Source of the DNA: Gaiellasilicea sp037720595
GTDB taxonomy: Bacteria > Actinomycetota > Thermoleophilia > Gaiellales > Gaiellaceae
Assembly (NCBI GenBank): GCA_037720595.1
Contig: JBBJLW010000001.1
Coordinates: 159,213-223,212, forward strand
Direction of reading: 5' to 3'
DNA: 64,000 bases
In this document: positions 1 to 8,605 of the stretch, piece after piece
Layout: each line of letters starts with the position of its first letter
Position numbering within the stretch: the first letter of the stretch is position 1
Notes under the pieces: model-generated
What the model saw: the letters and a program-made list of their open reading frames with translations, nothing else
The model's database searches: none
What the model was told of the DNA's origin: nothing
Translations under genes and position numbers: made by a program

Positions 1-55
1 GTGGTCGATGAAGAGGACGTCGCTCCCGGCCCGCCTGGGCCACCGCTTCCTTAGC

Positions 56-964
56 TCATCGTCCGGGGACCAACCGGCCGAGCGTGTCAGCCGCGATGTA
101 ACCGGCGACCTTCGGGTTCTCCTTGAGCCGGCGGAGCGAGTACTCGTACCATTGACGGCCGTAGGGGACGTAGATCCGAAGCCGATGGCCCTCGGCGACG
201 AGACGATCGCCGAGCTCCGCCCGGATCCCGAGCAGCATCTGGAACTCGTACTTCTCCGGCGTCAGGCTCCGCTCGCGCACGAGCTCCAGCGCCCGGTCGA
301 CGAGCCACTCGTCGTGGGTCGCGATCGCGGCGTAGCAGTCGCCGTCGAGCAGCGTCTCGAGCGCGCGCACGAAGCTCGTCCGCACCGCACCGTCGTCGCG
401 GAACTGGATCGACTCCGGCTCCACGTAGATGCCCTTGCAGAGACGGACACTCGCGCCGGCGAGCGACTCCGAATCGGCGACCGTGCGCTTGAGCGAGGCC
501 TGAAGCACCGGGCCGACGCGCCCATGACCCTCGTCGCGTAGCTCCCGAAAGAGGCGGAGCGTGTCGTCCGTCGTCGTCGAGTCCTCCATGTCGATCCGGA
601 CGAAGCGGTTCGTCGGCTCCGCCGCGGCGATCACGCGTTCGACGTTCCGCTTGCACAGGTCGTAGTCGAGCTTCAGCCCGAGACCCGTCGGCTTGACGCT
701 GACGTTGGCGTCGAGACCGTCACGCTCGAAGGCCTCGAGCGCAGCGACGTACTCGCCGGCGATCGCCTCCGCCTCGAACGACTGGGTGATCTCCTCGCCG
801 AGGACGTCGACGGTCGCCATTTTGCCCTGCTCGTTCAGCTCCGCAACCACCCGCTGCGCATCGGCGAGCGACGACCCGGCGATGTAGCGCGAGGAGAGGC
901 GCTCGACCACCGCGCGCGGGACGGCCGGCAGAACTCGGACGATGGCGCGGTCGAACAGGCTCAC
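56..964 (-). CDS. Proline dehydrogenase (PRODH)
   Basis: A 302-residue FAD-dependent proline dehydrogenase that oxidises L-proline to pyrroline-5-carboxylate, the first step of proline catabolism, passing electrons to the quinone pool. Family signatures are clear: VRLCKG at residues 173-178, ATHD at 215-218, YEFQMLLG at 239-246 and the substrate-binding C-terminus YSLRRLKENP at 275-284. The length matches stand-alone (monofunctional) PRODH rather than the PutA fusion. The P5C dehydrogenase partner is not visible; the 55 bases beyond the stop reach the window edge. The 97-codon gene at 990-1283 lies 25 bp upstream on the same strand and may be co-transcribed. Assignment is confident from sequence alone. 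Confidence 0.95.
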   Translation of the reverse strand: MSLFDRAIVRVLPAVPRAVVERLSSRYIAGSSLADAQRVVAELNEQGKMATVDVLGEEITQSFEAEAIAGEYVAALEAFERDGLDANVSVKPTGLGLKLDYDLCKRNVERVIAAAEPTNRFVRIDMEDSTTTDDTLRLFRELRDEGHGRVGPVLQASLKRTVADSESLAGASVRLCKGIYVEPESIQFRDDGAVRTSFVRALETLLDGDCYAAIATHDEWLVDRALELVRERSLTPEKYEFQMLLGIRAELGDRLVAEGHRLRIYVPYGRQWYEYSLRRLKENPKVAGYIAADTLGRLVPGR

Positions 965-989
965 GGCGCGCCAGCCTAGACGAGGTTGC

Positions 990-1283
990 TCATTTCTCGC
1001 GCATGAAGCCCTGGCGGGCCGCGGAGACGAGCGCGACCGCTTCGGGGAAGAGCACGCGCATCGAGTCGCGGAGCGCGATTGCCTGCTCGTCGACCGAGCC
1101 CGTTGGCTGCAGCCGCTGGAGCGCAGCCGCCGTCAACTCGACCGCGGTGTTCAGGGTCAGCGTCGCGAACTGCTCACGTTGGGCCTCCTGCACCGACTCG
1201 GCTTGCTGCGCCGCGAACTCCTGGATGCCGCGGAGCAGATCCTCTGGATCGCCGCCGAACGGGAAGCCCATTCCGCCTTCCAT
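990..1283 (-). CDS. Small hypothetical protein
   Basis: A 97-residue protein with a glycine-rich N-terminus (MEGGMGFPFGGDPEDLLRG) followed by a predicted mostly helical body rich in Ala, Gln and Glu. I recognise no domain. It has no membrane segment or signal peptide. It lies 25 bp upstream of proline dehydrogenase on the same strand, so it could share its transcript, but nothing in the sequence ties it to proline metabolism. The frame has normal GC-rich codon use and the opposite-strand ORF of the same length reads as a shadow. Confidence 0.6.
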   Translation of the reverse strand: MEGGMGFPFGGDPEDLLRGIQEFAAQQAESVQEAQREQFATLTLNTAVELTAAALQRLQPTGSVDEQAIALRDSMRVLFPEAVALVSAARQGFMREK

Positions 1284-1360
1284 ACCTCGAGGTTAGCGAC
1301 TCGCCACGCGTTGCTGTGCGTCCCGCCGACGAAGCGTCGTCTGAGCTGACTCCGGATCGA

Positions 1361-1433
1361 GCAAGCCGGGAGCGAAGCGACCCTTCAGGTCTTCGCGCGC
1401 TGAGCATCCGCTCCTGCGGATGCTCAGCTTGCG
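1361..1433 (-). repeat. Dispersed two-hairpin repeat, copy A
   Basis: Copy of the window's dispersed repeat, reading on the minus strand. It has a perfect 12-bp stem (1400-1411 with 1416-1427, TCCT loop) followed by the conserved tail containing TGAAGGGTCGCTTCGCTCCC; this copy lacks two C residues in the GACCCC part. The stem overlaps the stop codon of the minus-strand gene ending at 1424, so it could also act as that gene's terminator. Confidence 0.8.
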
Positions 1434-1990
1434 CCGATCAAAGCAGCCCGGTAGGTGCGCTCGACGTCGGTCGCGAGCGCGTCTACGACCTCGCCCGCGC
1501 CGCGCATCGCATCGGCGAACGGAGAGCCGTGCAGCGCCCCGCCGAGTGCGAGCTCGAGGCGCCTCGTCGCGAATCCGATCGCATCCAGGCGCGCCGGCGT
1601 CGCCAGCATGGGCGGCGTGCCGATCACGCGCTGCAGCTCGAGCAGCGATTCCTCGGCCTCGTCGATCCCTGCGGGGTTCTCGGTCAAGCGCAGCGCTACG
1701 AGCTTCGAGTGCAGCTCGTCGAGGTCGCCTCCCGCCGCGATCTCCTCCGCAACCTCGCAGAGTGCCGCGATCGAGACTGCATCTCGAACTGCCTGTCGTT
1801 CCGCTACCGCGACGGCGTCGTCTCCGAGTCCGAGCCAGCTCCGCTCTCCCGCCGCCGTCTCGAACGCGCAGAGATAGAGCCTGCGACCGGGGTGCGGCTC
1901 GGTGGGAAGAACGGCCGCGACCTGCTCGCCGGGCGCCGCTCGACGGGCCGCGGCCTCTGCTATCCGCGCGAGGTCGTCCACGAGCGTCAT
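1424..1990 (-). CDS. Hypothetical protein, Ala-rich helical
   Basis: A 188-residue protein starting at MTLVDDLARIAEAA; the frame is open further upstream but those codons read as Arg-rich non-coding sequence, so the ATG at 1990 is chosen. The middle contains an acidic, Leu-rich helical stretch (CEVAEEIAAGGDLDEL) and the motif GRRLYLCAFETAAGERSW. I recognise no family, membrane segment or metal site. It starts 26 bp from the divergent coiled-coil gene at 2017, so the two probably share a promoter region, and it ends inside repeat copy A. Confidence 0.55.
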   Translation of the reverse strand: MTLVDDLARIAEAAARRAAPGEQVAAVLPTEPHPGRRLYLCAFETAAGERSWLGLGDDAVAVAERQAVRDAVSIAALCEVAEEIAAGGDLDELHSKLVALRLTENPAGIDEAEESLLELQRVIGTPPMLATPARLDAIGFATRRLELALGGALHGSPFADAMRGAGEVVDALATDVERTYRAALIGAS

Positions 1991-2016
1991 CGCGACAGGA
2001 TGCCTACGATGCGACG

Positions 2017-3348
2017 GTGCTCGAAACCGCACTTCAAGCGACGTTCGCGGTCACAGTCGTCGTCTCGGCGGTGTCGATCTTCCTGGCCGCTCTGACCCCG
2101 ATCCGACTCCGAGTGCTCCTCGTTCTGACCGGCGTGCTCGGCTCGACCGCGGTCGCGGGCTGGATCGTCTTCGCGTTTCGCCCCGAGCGGGAGATCGCGA
2201 TCGTCTCGACGGCGCTGCTCGGGACCGCGATCGCCGAGGCCGGTGCCGCCGCGCTCGCGGGAGCGATGCGCCGGCTTCGCACCGACGAAGCGACGTTCGC
2301 CCGCGCGCGCGAGACCATCGACGGGATGATCGCGGAGGAGACCGAGCAGGTCAGCGGCGATCTCCAGCGCTGGATCGCTCGGGTTCGGGCGGACTCGCTC
2401 TCGCTGCTCGCGGACGAGGAGCGCCGAATCGCCGAGGAGCGGCGCGGCGAGCTGGTGGAGCGGGAGAGGCGTGTGGCCGCCGACCTCGCCGAGGCCTTGG
2501 CCACTGTCGAGCGCCGGGTCGACGAGCGTGTGCGGGCGTGGTCGGACGATCTCGATCGCGCACAGCAGTCGCTCGGTTCACAGCTCGAGCGCCTCGAGCA
2601 ACGCCAGCGGCAGTCGATCGGCGACGCCGAGGCCAGGATCGAGGCCGAGGCGGCCGATCTCTTCACGACCTCAGAAGTCCAGCGGGCGTCGGTGATCCGG
2701 CTCCGAGAGGAGTTGGAGCAGTCGGCGCAGGCTGCGGTCGCCGAGGCTCTGGACGAGCTGGAAGCCCACACCGGAGAGCGCCGACGGGTGATAGAGCAGA
2801 TCGCCGAGCGGCTGCGGTTGCGCGAGCAGGCGCTGGGGGAGCAGATCGAGCGCGGCGAGAGCGAAGCGGTCCGGCGGATCGAGGCGTCGTTCGCCGACAT
2901 CGAGCGCCGCCAGGTGGAGCAACTGCAGCGACTGATCTCGCGGGAGGGAGAGCGTTACGCCGAGGCCGCGGGACAGCAATTCGAGCAGATGATGAAAGGT
3001 GCACGCGAGGAAGCCGCGGGCCGCCTTGCGCGCGAGCTCGACCGCGCCGTGGATACGTTCGTGCGCCAGGCTGACGCCCTCTTCGCGGAGCGGATCGCTC
3101 ACGCGGGCGAGGCCGAACAAAAGCGGCTCGAGACACGGCTGCGTCAGTCCCAGTCCGCTTTCGACCGGCAGCGCGCCCAGCTCACCGAGTCGTTCGGGCG
3201 CCGCATCGCCGACGCCGACGCGGAGCTCCGGCGCACGCTCGGCTCGCTCGTCGCCGACGCGGAGTCCGAGCGCTCGGTGCTCGAGGCTCGGCTGCTCGAG
3301 CTCGCGCGGAAGATCGACGACGCCCGCACGGGGCTCGGCCAGATCTGA
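2017..3348 (+). CDS. Membrane-anchored coiled-coil protein
   Basis: A 443-residue protein from a GTG start. The first 85 residues hold three hydrophobic segments (about 8-28, 31-52 and 60-80). The rest, about residues 90-440, is a near-continuous run of charged heptads rich in Glu, Arg, Leu and Gln, with Ala-Glu-Arg phrases and no proline breaks, as in a long cytoplasmic coiled coil. No enzymatic motif is seen. Proteins of this build usually act as scaffolds or in envelope or division architecture, but no specific family is recognised. The GTG start gives a 26-bp divergent gap to the gene starting at 1990; longer starts would overlap that gene. Confidence 0.7.
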   Translation: MLETALQATFAVTVVVSAVSIFLAALTPIRLRVLLVLTGVLGSTAVAGWIVFAFRPEREIAIVSTALLGTAIAEAGAAALAGAMRRLRTDEATFARARETIDGMIAEETEQVSGDLQRWIARVRADSLSLLADEERRIAEERRGELVERERRVAADLAEALATVERRVDERVRAWSDDLDRAQQSLGSQLERLEQRQRQSIGDAEARIEAEAADLFTTSEVQRASVIRLREELEQSAQAAVAEALDELEAHTGERRRVIEQIAERLRLREQALGEQIERGESEAVRRIEASFADIERRQVEQLQRLISREGERYAEAAGQQFEQMMKGAREEAAGRLARELDRAVDTFVRQADALFAERIAHAGEAEQKRLETRLRQSQSAFDRQRAQLTESFGRRIADADAELRRTLGSLVADAESERSVLEARLLELARKIDDARTGLGQI

Positions 3349-3417
3349 ATTCGCCCAAGCTCGGGCCAACTTTCGCCGAGAGGGTTCGTCTAGTGCAGCA
3401 CGAACACTCGACGCACA

Positions 3418-3621
3418 ATGGCTGAGACGACCGAACTCATCGACCGAGGGAGCGAACGGGCGAAGGTTGAGTCCTGGCGTCTGCATGTCCTGATCGAGGC
3501 GGGATATCCGCTCCCGCTGGCCGAGAAGCTGGCCGCCGCACTCGACGCCGATCTCCACGAGGCCGTCGATCTCGTCGGCAAGGGCTGCGACCCACGGACC
3601 GCAGCCGCGATCCTGCTGTAG
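3418..3621 (+). CDS. Conserved small helical protein
   Basis: A 67-residue protein carrying the segment WRLHVLIEAGYPLPLAEKLA, followed by DLHEAVDLVGKGCDP and AAAILL. Short proteins of this pattern recur in actinobacterial genomes but their role is unknown to me. It has no transmembrane segment. No clear Shine-Dalgarno precedes the ATG, so it could be translated from a leaderless or very short leader transcript. Repeat copy B begins 10 bp after its stop. Confidence 0.7.
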   Translation: MAETTELIDRGSERAKVESWRLHVLIEAGYPLPLAEKLAAALDADLHEAVDLVGKGCDPRTAAAILL

Positions 3622-3631
3622 TTGTGCGCAA

Positions 3632-3705
3632 GATCGGAATCCGCAGGAGCGGCTTTCGATCGCGCGAAGACCCCTGAAGGGCCGCTTCGCAGCCGGCTGC
3701 CTCCT
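3632..3705 (+). repeat. Dispersed two-hairpin repeat, copy B
   Basis: The first hairpin, 3632-3661, has 13-base arms around an AGGA loop, pairing at 11 of 13 positions with the outer sequence different from other copies. It is followed by GCGAAGACCCCTGAAGGG and a diverged tail. It lies between the small gene ending at 3621 and xseA. Confidence 0.8.
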
Positions 3706-3735
3706 ACTCGCGCCCGCATCTCCTAACCTGGGAGC

Positions 3736-4956
3736 GTGAAGGTCGAGCCGCTCCTCTACGGCGATCGGAAGGTCTACACCGTGGCAGGCTTCAACCGCGG
3801 CGTCGCCGACTGGCTGGGCCGGCTGCCTACGCTCTGGATCGAGGGTGAGGTGACGGAGCTGCGGCGCCACGACCGCTGGGCGAGCGTCTTCTTCACCCTC
3901 AAGGATCCGGCCGACGGCGCGTGCGTACCTGCGTCGCTTCCCCGCCGCACCTTCGATGCGCTGGCGCTCGAGCTGGCGGACGGAGAGCGCGTGCACGTCT
4001 ACGGGCGGCCCGAGCTCTATGCCGCGAAGGGCGAGTTTCGGCTCCGCGTCCTCTCGATCGAGCGCTTCGGCCTCGGCGCCCATCTCGCGGCAATCGAGCG
4101 CCTGAAGGCGACGCTGGCCGCCGGCGGCCTCTTCGACGACGCCCGCAAGCGATCGCTCCCGCGCTTCCCGCGCCGGATCGGGCTCGTCACCGGCAACGAC
4201 GCCGCCGCGAAACGCGATGTGCTGGCGACGATCACCGCGCGGTTCCCGGCCGCGCGGATCCTCGTCGCCGAGACCCTCGTGCAGGGGCCGCGCGCTGCAG
4301 CCGGAATCGTGGCGGCGCTGAAGGCCGTCGCCGGCGAGGACGAAATCGACGTCGTCGTGCTCGCCCGCGGCGGCGGGAGCTTCGACGACCTCCTCGCGTT
4401 CAGCGACGAGCGGGTCGTCCGCGCGGTCGCCGCCTGCCCCGTTCCGATCGTCTCGGCGGTCGGCCACGAGCAGGACGCTCCGCTCTGCGACCTCGCGGCC
4501 GACGTTCGCGCCTCGACGCCGACCGCGGCCGGAAAGCTCGTCGTCCCGGATCTCCGCGAGCTCCACGGCGAGCTCTACCGCGCACGCGACTCGCTCGAGC
4601 GCTGCGTCCGACGGGCCTTCGAGCGCGACCGCGCGGTGCTCCGACGCGCGCACGGAAGCCTCGAGCGAGGCGCGAGGCGAGCACTCGAGCGCGACGCGCA
4701 ACAGATGGCGCTGCTGCGCGGACGACTCCGACGGGAGCCGATCCTGCTCGTCGAGCGTCGACGGGCCGGTGTCGAGCGGTCAGGTGCGAGGCTCGCGGCA
4801 CTCTCGCCACGCGCGACGCTCGAGCGCGGCTACGCGATCGTGCGTGCCCGGAAGGAGATCCTGCGCTCGTCGCACTCCTTGGCGCGGGGCGAGCGGGTCG
4901 AGATCGAGCTCGCCGCCGGAGGCTTCGATGCGCTCGTGGAGGAGATCCGCCCGTGA
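3736..4956 (+). CDS. xseA: Exodeoxyribonuclease VII large subunit
   Basis: A 406-residue XseA, the catalytic subunit of exonuclease VII, which digests single-stranded DNA from both ends in cytoplasmic repair. An N-terminal OB-fold (roughly residues 10-110) contains WIEGEVTELRRH. The catalytic domain follows with RIGLVTGNDAAAKRDVL and the signature LARGGGSFDDLLAFSDE, then a long Arg/Glu-rich helical C-terminus. It starts at GTG 3736. Its TGA overlaps the GTG of xseB in a GTGA junction, a standard translationally coupled pair. Confidence 0.96.
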   Translation: MKVEPLLYGDRKVYTVAGFNRGVADWLGRLPTLWIEGEVTELRRHDRWASVFFTLKDPADGACVPASLPRRTFDALALELADGERVHVYGRPELYAAKGEFRLRVLSIERFGLGAHLAAIERLKATLAAGGLFDDARKRSLPRFPRRIGLVTGNDAAAKRDVLATITARFPAARILVAETLVQGPRAAAGIVAALKAVAGEDEIDVVVLARGGGSFDDLLAFSDERVVRAVAACPVPIVSAVGHEQDAPLCDLAADVRASTPTAAGKLVVPDLRELHGELYRARDSLERCVRRAFERDRAVLRRAHGSLERGARRALERDAQQMALLRGRLRREPILLVERRRAGVERSGARLAALSPRATLERGYAIVRARKEILRSSHSLARGERVEIELAAGGFDALVEEIRP

Positions 4957-5192
4957 ACGAATCAGCGACGGAGCCGACCTTCGAGCAGGCGCAGAAGGAG
5001 CTCGAGGGAATCGTCGAGAGGCTCGAGCGCGGCCAGCCGAGCCTCGACGAGGCGATCGCGCTCTGGGAGCGCGGCGAGGAGCTGCTCCGGCTCTGCCTCG
5101 CGCGCCTCGACGCCGCGCACGGAAAGATCGAGGAGCTGGCCAGGCGAGCCGAGTCGGAGACACCCTTCTCGGAGCCCGGCTCCGGCGCATAG
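4953..5192 (+). CDS. xseB: Exodeoxyribonuclease VII small subunit
   Basis: A 79-residue XseB, the helical-hairpin subunit that binds XseA to form exonuclease VII. It has the family pattern TFEQAQKELEGIVERLERGQ then LDEAIALWERGEELLRLC. The GTG start at 4953 overlaps the xseA stop by four bases (GTGA); the reading frame continues upstream inside xseA but only this start gives a family-sized product. Confidence 0.95.
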   Translation: MNESATEPTFEQAQKELEGIVERLERGQPSLDEAIALWERGEELLRLCLARLDAAHGKIEELARRAESETPFSEPGSGA

Positions 5193-5201
5193 AATCGCGC
5201 G

Positions 5202-5612
5202 ATGGCCCGTCCCTCCGCCGAGACGATCGCGAAGATCCCGCTCTTCTCCGACCTGGAGCCGCGCGAGCTGCGACGGATCGCGGACTCGTTCAAGGAACGC
5301 GAGTTCTCGGCCGGTGACACGATCTCGAGCGAAGGGAAGTCGGGCGCAGGCTTCTTCGTGATCGGCGAGGGCACCGCCACCGTGACCGTCAAAGGCGTGG
5401 AGCGCGGTTCGCTCGGTCCTGGCGAGTACTTCGGCGAGATCGCGCTGATCGACGAGGGCGCGCGCACCGCGACGCTCACCGCCGAGACCGACATGACGTG
5501 CTACGGGATGACGTTCTGGGAGTTCCGCCCGATCGTCGAATCGGATGCGCGCATCGCCTGGAAGCTCCTCCAGGCGCTCGCCCGCAAGCTCCGCGCCGCC
5601 GAAGCGCGCTGA
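5202..5612 (+). CDS. Cyclic-nucleotide-binding domain protein
   Basis: A 136-residue protein made of a single cNMP-binding (CAP_ED) domain. It begins with the usual IPLFSDLEPRELRRIA helix and contains the phosphate-binding cassette GEYFGEIALIDEGARTAT, including the Glu and Arg expected to contact cyclic nucleotide. There is no helix-turn-helix, so it is not a Crp-type transcription factor by itself and would act through a partner. It follows xseB by 9 bp and may be co-transcribed. The ligand (cAMP, cGMP or none) cannot be told from sequence. Confidence 0.85.
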   Translation: MARPSAETIAKIPLFSDLEPRELRRIADSFKEREFSAGDTISSEGKSGAGFFVIGEGTATVTVKGVERGSLGPGEYFGEIALIDEGARTATLTAETDMTCYGMTFWEFRPIVESDARIAWKLLQALARKLRAAEAR

Positions 5613-5622
5613 TCCTTTTGCA

Positions 5623-5691
5623 GCGGCCAGAATCCGCAGAAGCGGATTCCGGCCGCGCTAAGACCCCTGAAGGGTCGCTTCGCTCCCGGGC
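5623..5691 (+). repeat. Dispersed two-hairpin repeat, copy C
   Basis: The first hairpin, 5623-5656, has 15-base arms around an AGAA loop, pairing at 14 of 15 positions. It is followed by the conserved hairpin GACCCCTGAAGGGTC and the tail GCTTCGCTCCCGG. The first stem could act as a terminator for the cNMP-binding gene ending at 5612. Confidence 0.85.
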
Positions 5692-5709
5692 TCGCATTTG
5701 CTGCGCAGG

Positions 5710-5778
5710 AGGAGCATTTGCAGGAGCGGACGCTCCTCGCGTGAAGACCCCTGAAGGGTCGCTTCGCTCCCGGGCTCC
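5710..5778 (+). repeat. Dispersed two-hairpin repeat, copy D
   Basis: A direct tandem partner of copy C. Arms 5710-5721 and 5726-5737 flank an AGGA loop and pair imperfectly, with G-T wobbles. The conserved GACCCCTGAAGGGTC hairpin and GCTTCGCTCCCGGGCTC tail match copy C exactly. Confidence 0.85.
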
Positions 5779-5805
5779 CTCGCTCCGAGCGAAGTTCTCT
5801 CCGAA

Positions 5806-6849
5806 TTAGCTGAGGGCTCCCGCTCGTTTCCGCTGCGGCTCGGGTTCGGGCTCCTCGGTCAGGAGGTCGACGGGCTCGGGCATGTCGCGGAGCGTTGCGA
5901 ACGAGAGACCCTCCCGCGCCAGGAAGATCAGCCCCACCCCGACGCCGACCGACATCTCGACCACCTGAAGCACGAGCCCGTAGGCGAAGCCGGTCGAGTA
6001 GGCGACGCCGTACTGAACGAGCGGGAGCGCAACCGCCGCCTGGAGCAGGCCGATGTTGCCCGGCCAGAGCGGAAAGATCGTCGCGACGTTCATCAGCAGC
6101 AGCACCAGCCCTGCGGCGGGCAGGGGCGCGTGAACGTCGAAGGCTCGCATCGCCACGTAGACGGCGAGCAGCTGCAGCGTCCAGCCGAGGCACTGGAGCA
6201 GGATCGCGGCAGCGGCCGGGAGCGGCGAACGCAGGACCGAGAGCCCCTGTCGGGCCATCGCAAGCAGCCGCTTCAGCGGTTTCGCGCCTTCGAGCACGGT
6301 TCTATCGCCACGGCGCGCTCCGATCACGCCGAGCACGAAGAGCCCGACTCCGATCACCGAGACGATCTCGAGGCTCGTCACCGCCCACGAGGGAATCTTC
6401 GCCGTCGTCAGCACGTAGCCGACGAGGATCAGGGCCGGGAAGACGTCGAAGAGGCGATGAGCGAACACGGTCCCGACGAGCGCCGCGCTCGTCCCCGAGC
6501 CGTGGGGAAGGCGCCGGCGGAGCACGGCGACCCGCGCGAGCTCGCCGATCCGGCCCGGCAGCGCGGCGTTGCCGAGCAGGCCGACCGCGAACGCGGAGAA
6601 CACCTGGTTGAACGGCGGCTGCGGCGGCTCGAGAGCCTGGTGGATGGTCAGCCGCCACGCGGACGCTCGCACGAGCACCGAGGCGAGGTTGAGCCCGAGC
6701 GCGAAGACGATCCACGCCCAGTTGACGAAGTCGAAGGCGTGGTAGACGACGTTCCAGTCCGGTCCGCGCCAGTAGAGCAGCGTCCCCATCGCGGCGAGCA
6801 TCAGCAGTGCGAGAGTGACCTGGACGAACCGGTTGTGCCGAAGGCTCAC
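5806..6849 (-). CDS. Flippase-like integral membrane protein
   Basis: A 347-residue polytopic protein of the lysylphosphatidylglycerol-synthetase TM-region / UPF0104 flippase-like family. It has about eight hydrophobic segments and the family phrases LPGRIGELARVAVLRRR and PLWPGNIGLLQAAVALPL. The tail is short, charged and cytoplasmic (about the last 30 residues, rich in Glu and Pro). The GTG start at 6849 overlaps the TGA of the upstream glycosyltransferase (GTGA), so the pair is translationally coupled. Such coupling to a GT4 enzyme suggests it moves a lipid-linked glycoside or glycolipid across the membrane; the substrate is inference. Confidence 0.85.
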   Translation of the reverse strand: MSLRHNRFVQVTLALLMLAAMGTLLYWRGPDWNVVYHAFDFVNWAWIVFALGLNLASVLVRASAWRLTIHQALEPPQPPFNQVFSAFAVGLLGNAALPGRIGELARVAVLRRRLPHGSGTSAALVGTVFAHRLFDVFPALILVGYVLTTAKIPSWAVTSLEIVSVIGVGLFVLGVIGARRGDRTVLEGAKPLKRLLAMARQGLSVLRSPLPAAAAILLQCLGWTLQLLAVYVAMRAFDVHAPLPAAGLVLLLMNVATIFPLWPGNIGLLQAAVALPLVQYGVAYSTGFAYGLVLQVVEMSVGVGVGLIFLAREGLSFATLRDMPEPVDLLTEEPEPEPQRKRAGALS

Positions 6850-7988
6850 GCGGCTTCCGATCGAGCGGCAACGCCGGCAACGGCCTCGTAGATCTCGACC
6901 AGACGGCCGGCGACATCGTCCCACGAATAGTGCGCGATCGCGTGCGCGCGGGCCGCCGTGCCGAGAGCAAGGCGGCGAGGCTCGTCATCGACGAGCGCGC
7001 ACACCGCGTCCGCCAGGGCAGCCGAGTCGTCGGGCGGCACCGCCACGGACGTCTCGGGCGTCATCACATCGCGGTAGCCGGTGATGTCGGAGGCGACGAC
7101 GGGCGTCGCGCAGGCGAACGCGCGCGTGAGCACCATCCCGAAGCTCTCGCCGCCGAGCGAGGGCGCAACGAGCGCCTTCGCGCTCGCGAGCTCGGCGGTC
7201 AGATCCTCCTGCGTGAGAAAGCCGAGCACATCGATTCCGTCGTCGGAGACGCGCAGGCGCGTCAGCAGCAGCCGCACAGCGAGCGGGTCGGCGCCGGCGA
7301 CGCGCAATCGCGCTCCCGTCCGGCGCCGAATCTCGGGCCACGCGCGCAACAGCACCTGGACGCCCTTTCGCTGCTCCTGACGTCCGGCGAAGATCACTCG
7401 GTGCTCGCGGCCGCCGGGCTCGACGTCGTCCGGGATCAGGACGCCGTTCGGCACGATCTCGTACTCGCCCGGCAGCCAGCGTTGTGCGGATACCCGCGCC
7501 TGCTCCGAGACGGCGATCCGCCGGTCGACACGCTCCTCCAGGAAGCCCCAAACCGGCGTCGCGAGCCGCATCCAGCCGAGGTCGCCGCTCGCGTGGTGCG
7601 TTGCGACGGTCGGGCCGTCCCAGAAGGCGAGCGCCGCGATGCACGGCGTCGGGGTCATCGGCTCGTGCAGGTGGAGCAGGTCGAAACGCTCACGGGCGAG
7701 GACGCTACGGATGCGGAGGATCGAGCGAGGGCTGAGAATGATGTTCGGGAGCGAGCCGTTCGCCGGCACGATCACCGAGCGACCGATCGCGATCACCTCG
7801 GGTGGCGGCGTACCGTGCCGGCCCACCCTGGGATGGAGAATGCGGGTGAACTGGCCCGGCGGATCGTTCCCCATGATCAGCCGAACGTCGAGGCCGAGCC
7901 GGCGCAGGGCCGCGGCCTGGAGCTCGGCGTGCTCGACGACCGCACCCCAGAAGGACCACGAAAACGGCACGACGATCCCTATCTTCAT
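6846..7988 (-). CDS. GT4-family glycosyltransferase, PimA-like
   Basis: A 380-residue GT-B fold glycosyltransferase. The N-terminal acceptor domain begins MKIGIVVPFSWSFWGAVVEH. The C-terminal nucleotide-sugar domain contains FAGRQEQRKGVQVLLRAWP and GGESFGMVLTRAF. It resembles phosphatidylinositol mannosyltransferases of the PimA group and probably adds a sugar to a membrane lipid from GDP- or UDP-sugar at the cytoplasmic face. The usual second Glu of the EX7E motif is Arg here (ESFGMVLTR). It overlaps the flippase-like gene by four bases. Sugar and acceptor specificity are not determined. Confidence 0.85.
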   Translation of the reverse strand: MKIGIVVPFSWSFWGAVVEHAELQAAALRRLGLDVRLIMGNDPPGQFTRILHPRVGRHGTPPPEVIAIGRSVIVPANGSLPNIILSPRSILRIRSVLARERFDLLHLHEPMTPTPCIAALAFWDGPTVATHHASGDLGWMRLATPVWGFLEERVDRRIAVSEQARVSAQRWLPGEYEIVPNGVLIPDDVEPGGREHRVIFAGRQEQRKGVQVLLRAWPEIRRRTGARLRVAGADPLAVRLLLTRLRVSDDGIDVLGFLTQEDLTAELASAKALVAPSLGGESFGMVLTRAFACATPVVASDITGYRDVMTPETSVAVPPDDSAALADAVCALVDDEPRRLALGTAARAHAIAHYSWDDVAGRLVEIYEAVAGVAARSEAA

Positions 7989-7999
7989 CTCGGGTCAGT

Positions 8000-8560
8000 C
8001 TAAGGACCGAGTCGCGCGACGAACGCCGCGAAGGCCGCGAGCGCGGTCGTGAGCCGCTCCCGGGTCTCGTCGTCCACGAGCACGCCGTTCACGAGCTTCT
8101 CGTCGGCGCTCGCGACGAAGACCTGCGGCCGCGGGAGCACGAACGCTCCAGCATGCGCGAGCGATTGCCGGAGCTGCGCCTGCGCGCGCGCCGTTCCCAG
8201 ACGCCCCGGCGTCGCCCCCAGGACGAGCGTCGGCTTGCCGTCGAGCGGCGTCGGAGCCGGACGGCGCGAGGCCCAGTCGACGGCGTTCTTCATCACGGCC
8301 GGAAGGCCCGCGTTGTACTCCGGGGTCACGACCAGGAGGGCGTCGGCGGTCGCGATCGCGCTGCGCAAGGCGGTCACGGTCTCGGGAAAGCCGCGCTCCT
8401 CGACGTCGCGGTCGTAGAGGGGAATCCTGCGCAGGTCGAACGGCTCGATCGTCATCGCGCCGGGAGCCAGCTCGACACACGCGGCGAGCAACGCCCGGTT
8501 GTAGGAGGCGGCGCGCAGGCTGCCGGCGATCCCCGCGACTCTGATGGCGGCTTCCTCCAT
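8000..8560 (-). CDS. NAD(P)H-dependent FMN reductase
   Basis: A 186-residue flavodoxin-like NADPH-dependent FMN reductase of the ChrR/SsuE/azoreductase superfamily. The FMN phosphate loop is GSLRAASYNRALL near the N-terminus, and the second binding loop is TPEYNAGLPAVMKNAVDW. It would reduce free flavin or quinones in the cytosol. The ATG at 8560 is chosen because the domain begins directly after it (IRVAGIAGSLR); upstream codons in frame run into the antisense of the divergent gene. It is divergent from the dioxygenase at 8606, with 45 bp between starts. Confidence 0.9.
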   Translation of the reverse strand: MEEAAIRVAGIAGSLRAASYNRALLAACVELAPGAMTIEPFDLRRIPLYDRDVEERGFPETVTALRSAIATADALLVVTPEYNAGLPAVMKNAVDWASRRPAPTPLDGKPTLVLGATPGRLGTARAQAQLRQSLAHAGAFVLPRPQVFVASADEKLVNGVLVDDETRERLTTALAAFAAFVARLGP

Positions 8561-8605
8561 GTAGAAACCTTCTACAGCAACCGCGAACGAGCGACGGAGG
8601 ACACG

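Noticed and set aside
1..55. Minus-strand open frame reaching the window edge downstream of proline dehydrogenase
   Set aside because: Only about 18 codons with no start codon in frame; too little to support a gene.
2671..4701. Very long minus-strand open frame antisense to xseA and the coiled-coil gene
   Set aside because: A high-GC shadow; the plus strand carries clear family motifs over the same stretch.
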